From: a bacterium
GTDB taxonomy: Bacteria; BMS3Abin14
Reading direction: 5' to 3'
Assembly (NCBI GenBank): GCA_022865845.1
Contig: JALHUC010000427.1
Coordinates: 1-9,249 of the forward strand
Length of the DNA stretch: 9,249 nucleotides
Numbering within the stretch: the stretch's first letter is position 1; each line of letters opens with the position of its first letter. A program made the translations under genes and the position numbers. Of this stretch, positions 6,147-9,249 are shown in pieces. Under the pieces are notes generated by a model. It was not told where the DNA came from and searched no databases. It saw only the letters and a program-made list of their open reading frames with translations.

Positions 6147-6170
6147 ACGAGTCACGAGTCACGAATCACG
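6147..6170. repeat. Heptamer array, ACGAGTC family, at the thiL stop codon
   Basis: Units ACGAGTC, ACGAGTC, ACGAATC and a partial ACG. The last unit contains the thiL stop (TGA at 6166-6168, minus strand). The 12 bases ATCACGGCCTTT at 6165-6176 recur exactly at 5249-5260, across the thiD stop. Confidence 0.88.
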
Positions 6171-7173
6171 GCCTTTCCCTGAAATGATCAAACCCACCAT
6201 CCGGTCCGGTCTCCACTTCAGAGCCATCCCTGAAGACACGCACACCCTTTCCCGGTACCGTTCGCCCAATGGGCACAGCCGCGATCTCTTCTTTTTCAAG
6301 GACCCTCAACAGTTTCTTTTCATTCTCAGGTTTTACCGTGAACAAAAGACTGTAGTCCTCACCTCCCCTGAGCGCCCACCTGTAGGGATCCAAGCCGTTC
6401 GCCGAAGCAAGTTCCTTGATAGGGCTGCTCAGCGGAATGCTCTCCAGCTCCAGTTCGGCACCCAACTTGCTGCGCTTACAGATATGCCCAAGATCCTGGA
6501 GAAGCCCGTCACTCACATCAATGGCACAGTTTGAAATCCCGGCTTCCAGCAGGATCCTTCCCATCCGGACCTGAGGCAGCGGCCTGTTGTGACTTTTAAT
6601 AAGGAATTGGGCGCCCTGTTCGTCCACCTTCGTGGTTTGACCCAGGAGGATGGAAAGGCCTGCGGCTGAATCTCCCACCGGACCGCACAGCCAGATCGTT
6701 TCCCCCGGCACACCGGAATCTCTTCGCAATACTCTCCCGGCGGGAGAGGTGCCAATTACTGTTACACTGATAATCCATCCATGAGGGGAGGATACAGTAT
6801 CACCGCCTGAAAGAGGGACACCCTCCCCCACTTCCATGAACCCATCCATGAAGGTGTCGATTGTTTCTACCTCCATGTCCGGAGGAAGCCCGAAGGAAAG
6901 GAAAGATTGGGCAGGTGCGGCGCCCATGGCGGCGATGTCGCTGAGGTTCACCGCGTGGGATTTGAACCCCAGGTCGAACGGTTCGATAGAATCCCTGAGA
7001 AAATGTACGCCCTCAACAAGCATGTCTGTGGTCGTGACGATCTGGTTGCGGGGACCGACGTCGAGTACAGATGCGTCGTCACCGATCCCGATCACGACCG
7101 GGTAGGAACTGCGGCCCGCCTTTGCGTGGATCCTCTCGATGAGGCCGAATTCGCCTATATCTTTAATTTTCAT
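6166..7173 (-). CDS. thiL: Thiamine-monophosphate kinase ThiL
   Basis: ThiL converts thiamine monophosphate to thiamine diphosphate with ATP. The 335-residue protein has the standard ThiL/PurM-type layout: GIGDDA at 29-34 (metal and nucleotide binding), TTTDMLVEGVHF at 47-58, KSHAVNLSDIAAMGA at 71-85, SGGDT at 122-126, AIDVSDGLLQDLGHI at 217-231, ALRGGEDYSLLFTV at 267-280, and the usual C-terminal GGFDHF. All expected metal-binding Asp residues appear present. The start ATG has GAGG seven bases upstream. The gene sits between thiE and thiD, so product and substrate steps of TPP formation are encoded together. The natural C-terminus ends only four residues before the stop, and the stop codon itself is part of a heptamer repeat. 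Confidence 0.97.
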   Translation of the reverse strand: MKIKDIGEFGLIERIHAKAGRSSYPVVIGIGDDASVLDVGPRNQIVTTTDMLVEGVHFLRDSIEPFDLGFKSHAVNLSDIAAMGAAPAQSFLSFGLPPDMEVETIDTFMDGFMEVGEGVPLSGGDTVSSPHGWIISVTVIGTSPAGRVLRRDSGVPGETIWLCGPVGDSAAGLSILLGQTTKVDEQGAQFLIKSHNRPLPQVRMGRILLEAGISNCAIDVSDGLLQDLGHICKRSKLGAELELESIPLSSPIKELASANGLDPYRWALRGGEDYSLLFTVKPENEKKLLRVLEKEEIAAVPIGRTVPGKGVRVFRDGSEVETGPDGGFDHFRERP

Positions 7174-7196
7174 TGAACATCCTCGGAAAATTTTTA

Positions 7197-7226
7197 AGTC
7201 CAGAGTCCAATGTCCAGAGTCCAGAG
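7197..7226. repeat. Heptamer array, AGTCCAG family, upstream of thiL
   Basis: Units AGTCCAG, AGTCCAA, TGTCCAG, AGTCCAG and a partial AG, beginning 24 bases upstream of the thiL start codon. Same family as the array inside the 5' end of thiD. Confidence 0.9.
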
Positions 7227-7236
7227 GGAAATAAGG

Positions 7237-7271
7237 GTTTGATGTTTGAAGTTTGTTGTTTGACGTTGTGG
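7237..7271. repeat. Heptamer array, GTTTGAN family
   Basis: Units GTTTGAT, GTTTGAA, GTTTGTT, GTTTGAC, GTTGTGG: the first four bases are nearly fixed and the last three vary. GTTTGATGTTTG (7237-7248) is a perfect inverted copy of 7290-7301. Confidence 0.85.
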
Positions 7272-7277
7272 TTATCC

Positions 7278-7312
7278 AACTTCAAAACCCAAACATCAAA
7301 CTCTAAACTTTC
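7278..7312. repeat. Heptamer array, AACNTCA family, at the thiE stop codon
   Basis: Units AACTTCA, AAACCCA, AACATCA, AACTCTA, AACTTTC, overlapping the thiE stop (TGA at 7311-7313, minus strand). Together with 7237-7271 it can form a long hairpin, including 12 perfect pairs, across the thiE-thiL gap. Confidence 0.8.
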
Positions 7313-7958
7313 AATTTACCCTTATCCCCTTATCTCTTAGCACTCCAAGTAAGGTCTCACACCTTCCCTCTATATTTTCAGCACTAACTATATAGGAAAC
7401 CACCGCCACACCAGCTGCGCCGGCTGAAATGACTTCCCCTGCGTTCTGGTCGTTGATGCCGCCGATGGCAACTATTGGCAAGGTACCGGCTGCGGCGAGC
7501 CGTGAAACCCCCTCAAGACCCAAGGGTTCGCCCAGGTCAGTTTTTGTGCCCGTAGGGAACACACCGTTCGCCCCCAGGTAATCGGCCCCGGCCTCTTCGG
7601 CTTCCTTGGCTTCCTGGGTGGTTGTGACTGAGATACCGATAATAAAGGTTTCCCCCGCGATCCGGCGTGCGTCTGGCAGCGCCATGTCGTCCTGCCCCAG
7701 ATGAACTCCATTGGCTCCCCCCGCCATGGCCACATCAAGGCGGTCATTGACGATGAGGGCGACACCGGCAGGTCTGCAGATCTCAGCCATAAGGCGTGTT
7801 TTTTCTATCATCCGCTTCGTGGAAGTATCCTTGTCCCTGTACTGAACCATGGTTACGCCGGCCGCTACAGCACGGCGCACGATCTCCTCTTCCGGTCGCC
7901 CCAGGGAAAGGTCGGGATCGGTCACTAAGTAAAGCAATGGGTTGAAAGATTTTTTCAT
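7311..7958 (-). CDS. thiE: Thiamine-phosphate synthase ThiE
   Basis: ThiE joins HMP-PP and thiazole phosphate to give thiamine monophosphate. The 215-residue TIM-barrel protein shows the family's ligand residues: VQYRDKD at 38-44 (the QxRxK pyrophosphate contacts), ND at 71-72 and HLGQDD at 86-91 (magnesium and HMP contacts), GISVTT at 108-113, VFPTGTKTD at 133-141, AIGGI at 164-168 and VVS at 186-188. The loop before VFPT reads GANG where most homologues have G(V/F)GP, a mild deviation. The start ATG at 7956-7958 has a modest GGA about 7 bases upstream. The gene follows thiM after a 213-base spacer flanked by inverted heptamer arrays and precedes thiL after 137 bases. The stop codon falls inside a heptamer array. 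Confidence 0.96.
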   Translation of the reverse strand: MKKSFNPLLYLVTDPDLSLGRPEEEIVRRAVAAGVTMVQYRDKDTSTKRMIEKTRLMAEICRPAGVALIVNDRLDVAMAGGANGVHLGQDDMALPDARRIAGETFIIGISVTTTQEAKEAEEAGADYLGANGVFPTGTKTDLGEPLGLEGVSRLAAAGTLPIVAIGGINDQNAGEVISAGAAGVAVVSYIVSAENIEGRCETLLGVLRDKGIRVN

Positions 7959-7974
7959 TTTTACATCCGTTGGA

Positions 7975-8006
7975 GTACGCAGTACCCAGTACCCAGTATC
8001 CAGTAG
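7975..8006. repeat. Heptamer array, GTACCCA family, upstream of thiE
   Basis: Units GTACGCA, GTACCCA, GTACCCA, GTATCCA and a partial GTAG, starting 17 bases before the thiE start. The 17 bases at 7982-7998 are a perfect inverted copy of 8149-8165. Confidence 0.92.
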
Positions 8007-8145
8007 AAATGAACAGTTCTATTTGCGATGGTAAAAGCAATAAACACAAAGGGCGCTAAGCTAAGCCAAATACTCAATAATTGCAGGACTCAGGGTCAGA
8101 TAATAGCAGTAGGATATACGTTCACACCATTTTCCCCTGGCTCCC
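8007..8145. other. Core of the thiM-thiE spacer between inverted heptamer arrays
   Basis: About 140 bases of lower-GC sequence with no long ORF on the coding strand and no RNA gene I recognise. A GCTAAGCTAAGC direct repeat is at 8055-8066. Flanked on both sides by the GTACCCA/GGGTACT inverted arrays, it has the layout of a small terminal-inverted-repeat element or a large stem-loop, but I see no target-site duplication. Confidence 0.45.
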
Positions 8146-8173
8146 GGGTACTGGGTACTGGGTACCGGGTACT
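8146..8173. repeat. Heptamer array, GGGTACT family, at the thiM stop codon
   Basis: Units GGGTACT, GGGTACT, GGGTACC, GGGTACT. The last unit overlaps the thiM stop (TAG at 8172-8174, minus strand). It is the inverse of the array at 7975-8006. Confidence 0.92.
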
Positions 8174-8978
8174 AAAGCTCTTTAATGCGCAGCCTCGCCC
8201 CCAGGTCCCTCGCTGGTGCATTGAACAGGGCATCTATAATGGCCACCTGGAAGGATCCTGGTCCTCTTGATTCTTCCGCCGCAAGTTCGCCGCACGCACC
8301 GAACACGGCGAGACCCATGGCGCACGATTCGACTGTCGCACCACCGGCAGCGCAGTAAACGGCGACAGCGGTTGTGGATGAGCAACCGGTTCCGGTTACG
8401 TTGGCCATCATGGGGTGTCCGTTTTCGATGGCGTAGGCTTTTTCACCGTCTGTAACGTGATCAACGGGTCCGGTCACGCAGATGACGGCGCCTGTCTGCC
8501 TGGCGAGGGCCTTGAACGCTCCAATAGGAGCTTCCCCTGTCTCAAGAGAGTCCACACCCTGGATCTGGGCCTCCTTACCTGCCAGTATCATAACCTCCGC
8601 CTGGTTCCCTCTGATCACATCCGGCCGAACCTCTTCGAGGATCTGAAGGCATGTGTCGGTGCGAAGCTTCGTAGCGCCAGCGCCAACAGGGTCCAGGACG
8701 ATGGGGATTCCCAACTCCTTGGCCTTTTTACCGGACTTGAGCATCGCCGTGATCCAGTGAGGAGAAAGGGTGCCCGGATTGAGCACATGGGCAGAGGCAA
8801 AGACCACCATGTCCTCGACCTCTTCGTTGGCATGGGCCATAACCGGTGACGCTCCCATGGCCAGAGTTACGTTGGCCGTGACGTTCATTACCACATAGTT
8901 TGTGATGTGGTGGATCATGGGGCGCTTTTCTCTTATGATCTTGTCCATTTCGACATATTTTTTCTTCCAGTTAGACAT
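8172..8978 (-). CDS. thiM: Hydroxyethylthiazole kinase ThiM
   Basis: ThiM phosphorylates salvaged 4-methyl-5-(2-hydroxyethyl)thiazole, feeding ThiE. From the ATG at 8976-8978 it has 268 residues, the usual size. Key parts are HHITNYVVMNVTANVTLAMG at 23-42 and SPVMAHA at 44-50 (thiazole pocket), LDPVGAGAT at 95-103, RGNQAEV at 113-119, and TGTGCSSTTA at 195-204 with the active-site Cys199. I chose this start because AGGAGG lies five bases upstream; a TTG at 9003-9005 would add nine residues and would read through that ribosome-binding site. It is the first gene of the thi group. Its presence points to thiazole salvage. The stop codon lies in a heptamer array. Confidence 0.97.
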   Translation of the reverse strand: MSNWKKKYVEMDKIIREKRPMIHHITNYVVMNVTANVTLAMGASPVMAHANEEVEDMVVFASAHVLNPGTLSPHWITAMLKSGKKAKELGIPIVLDPVGAGATKLRTDTCLQILEEVRPDVIRGNQAEVMILAGKEAQIQGVDSLETGEAPIGAFKALARQTGAVICVTGPVDHVTDGEKAYAIENGHPMMANVTGTGCSSTTAVAVYCAAGGATVESCAMGLAVFGACGELAAEESRGPGSFQVAIIDALFNAPARDLGARLRIKEL

Positions 8979-9000
8979 GGCGACCTCCTCGGGTAACGAT

Positions 9001-9021
9001 CTCAAAACTCAAATCTCAAAA
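9001..9021. repeat. Heptamer array, CTCAAAN family, upstream of thiM
   Basis: Units CTCAAAA, CTCAAAT, CTCAAAA end 22 bases upstream of the thiM start, so heptamers also sit in the thiM leader. No inverted partner is visible nearby. Confidence 0.8.
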
Positions 9022-9120
9022 GGACGGGTTATTGCGAAGAGCTGAAAACTTCCGCTCCCAAGTTAGGAATTAACAGGATTCTAGGGAAATTGTAACCCTT
9101 CAGCGGTGCTTTTATGAGAG

Positions 9121-9137
9121 ATTCAATGAAATTGAAT
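9121..9137. repeat. Perfect 7-bp palindrome in the divergent region (possible operator)
   Basis: ATTCAAT and ATTGAAT are separated by GAA. The position, roughly central between two divergent thiamine-related genes, would suit a shared dimeric repressor site. Confidence 0.4.
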
Positions 9138-9181
9138 TAAAATCGTTGAGAATCAGGGACCGGATGCGTTAAGTTACTACC

Positions 9182-9249
9182 ATGGTTATTGCATCCCTTA
9201 CAGTTACACCTGTCGGGACTGAGACTCCCAGCCTGAGCCGATACGTGGC
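9182..9249 (+). CDS. MTH1187/YqgV-family thiamine-binding protein, N-terminus only
   Basis: Only 22 codons and two bases are present before the right edge. The ATG at 9182-9184 opens MVIASLTVTPVGTETPSLSR, followed by YV. This strongly resembles the start of the UPF0045/MTH1187 family (first strand, then V(P)xGTxxPSxSxYV), small ferredoxin-fold proteins reported to bind thiamine. An in-frame TAA at 9170-9172 rules out a longer N-terminus. I see no clear ribosome-binding site. It is transcribed away from thiM, and its family fits the thiamine context, which raises confidence beyond what 22 residues alone would give. Confidence 0.72.
   Translation, partial: MVIASLTVTPVGTETPSLSRYV

Larger units (their letters stand above)
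8979..9181. promoter_or_regulatory. Divergent control region between thiM and the thiamine-binding protein gene
   Basis: These 203 bases must hold the promoters of both directions. I see an AT-rich palindrome at 9121-9137 and a TACAAT (-10-like) on the minus strand at 9089-9094 without a good -35. GGATGC (9162-9167) and GCATCC (9191-9196) form an inverted pair around the plus-strand start codon. I do not see the conserved CTGAGA or GAACCTGA-type core of a TPP riboswitch on either strand. Confidence 0.5.

Noticed and set aside
7237..7312. Intrinsic terminator between thiE and thiL
   Set aside because: The inverted arrays can pair, but the loop is about 41 bases, the stem is AT-rich and no T-run follows on the minus strand.
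2443..8173. CRISPR-like repeats
   Set aside because: Units are 7 bp, directly tandem, without unique spacers, and no cas gene is present.
8979..9181. TPP riboswitch upstream of thiM
   Set aside because: Expected from the genes, but the conserved CTGAGA and GAACCTGA-type segments are missing on both strands.
9169..9249. Minus-strand open frame entering from the right edge and ending at TAA 9169-9171, as the tail of a gene upstream of thiM
   Set aside because: Its 26 residues match no family I know, and the opposite strand encodes a clear MTH1187-like N-terminus over the same bases.

Overview
The window is a piece of a bacterial chromosome with compact, operon-like gene order. Gene content fits an uncultured deltaproteobacterial-type (Desulfobacterota-like) organism: a REC-DUF4388 regulator, a DUF151 nuclease, a TIGR00725-type LOG protein, MiaB and frequent TTG starts. 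That placement is an inference from gene types, and I could not run any search. Eleven of the twelve supported genes lie on the minus strand, so the window is described in transcription order, from high to low coordinates.

Region 1 (about 9249-5250) is a thiamine module. A truncated plus-strand gene at the right edge starts like an MTH1187/YqgV-family thiamine-binding protein. Divergent from it runs thiM-thiE-thiL-thiD: hydroxyethylthiazole kinase, thiamine-phosphate synthase, thiamine-monophosphate kinase and HMP(-P) kinase. Together they could convert salvaged thiazole and pyrimidine moieties to thiamine diphosphate. No de novo precursor gene (thiC, thiG, thiS, thiF, thiH) and no recognisable TPP riboswitch is in the window.

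Region 2 (about 5041-2531) is a tightly packed housekeeping operon. It holds a 29-residue AURKAIP1/COX24 (mS38/bS22-like) ribosomal protein gene with a TTG start, a LOG-family protein, the tRNA methylthiotransferase gene miaB, and a DUF151 bifunctional-nuclease-type protein. Junctions are 3 nt, 1 nt and a 1-nt TAATG overlap. A plausible sigma-70 promoter lies upstream at 5014-5041.

Region 3 (about 2391-1) is a signalling/membrane group: a VanZ-like membrane protein, a GAF plus degenerate GGDEF protein with a DICT-like tail, and a receiver-DUF4388 regulator cut by the left edge. Both signalling proteins have lost their catalytic signature residues (GGDEF became GNFRF, and the receiver phospho-acceptor Asp became Asn).

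The most unusual feature is a system of short tandem repeats, all with a 7-bp period but of at least six sequence families, filling every long downstream spacer between the genes (DUF151-VanZ, thiD-bS22, thiL-thiD, thiE-thiL, thiM-thiE). In each of these spacers arrays at the two ends are inverted copies of one another. In all five the upstream gene's stop codon lies inside, or directly against, an array. In thiD the arrays run into the 5' end of the gene and appear to supply the ribosome-binding site and the first codons, so copy-number change there would alter the reading frame. Tightly coupled junctions have no arrays.
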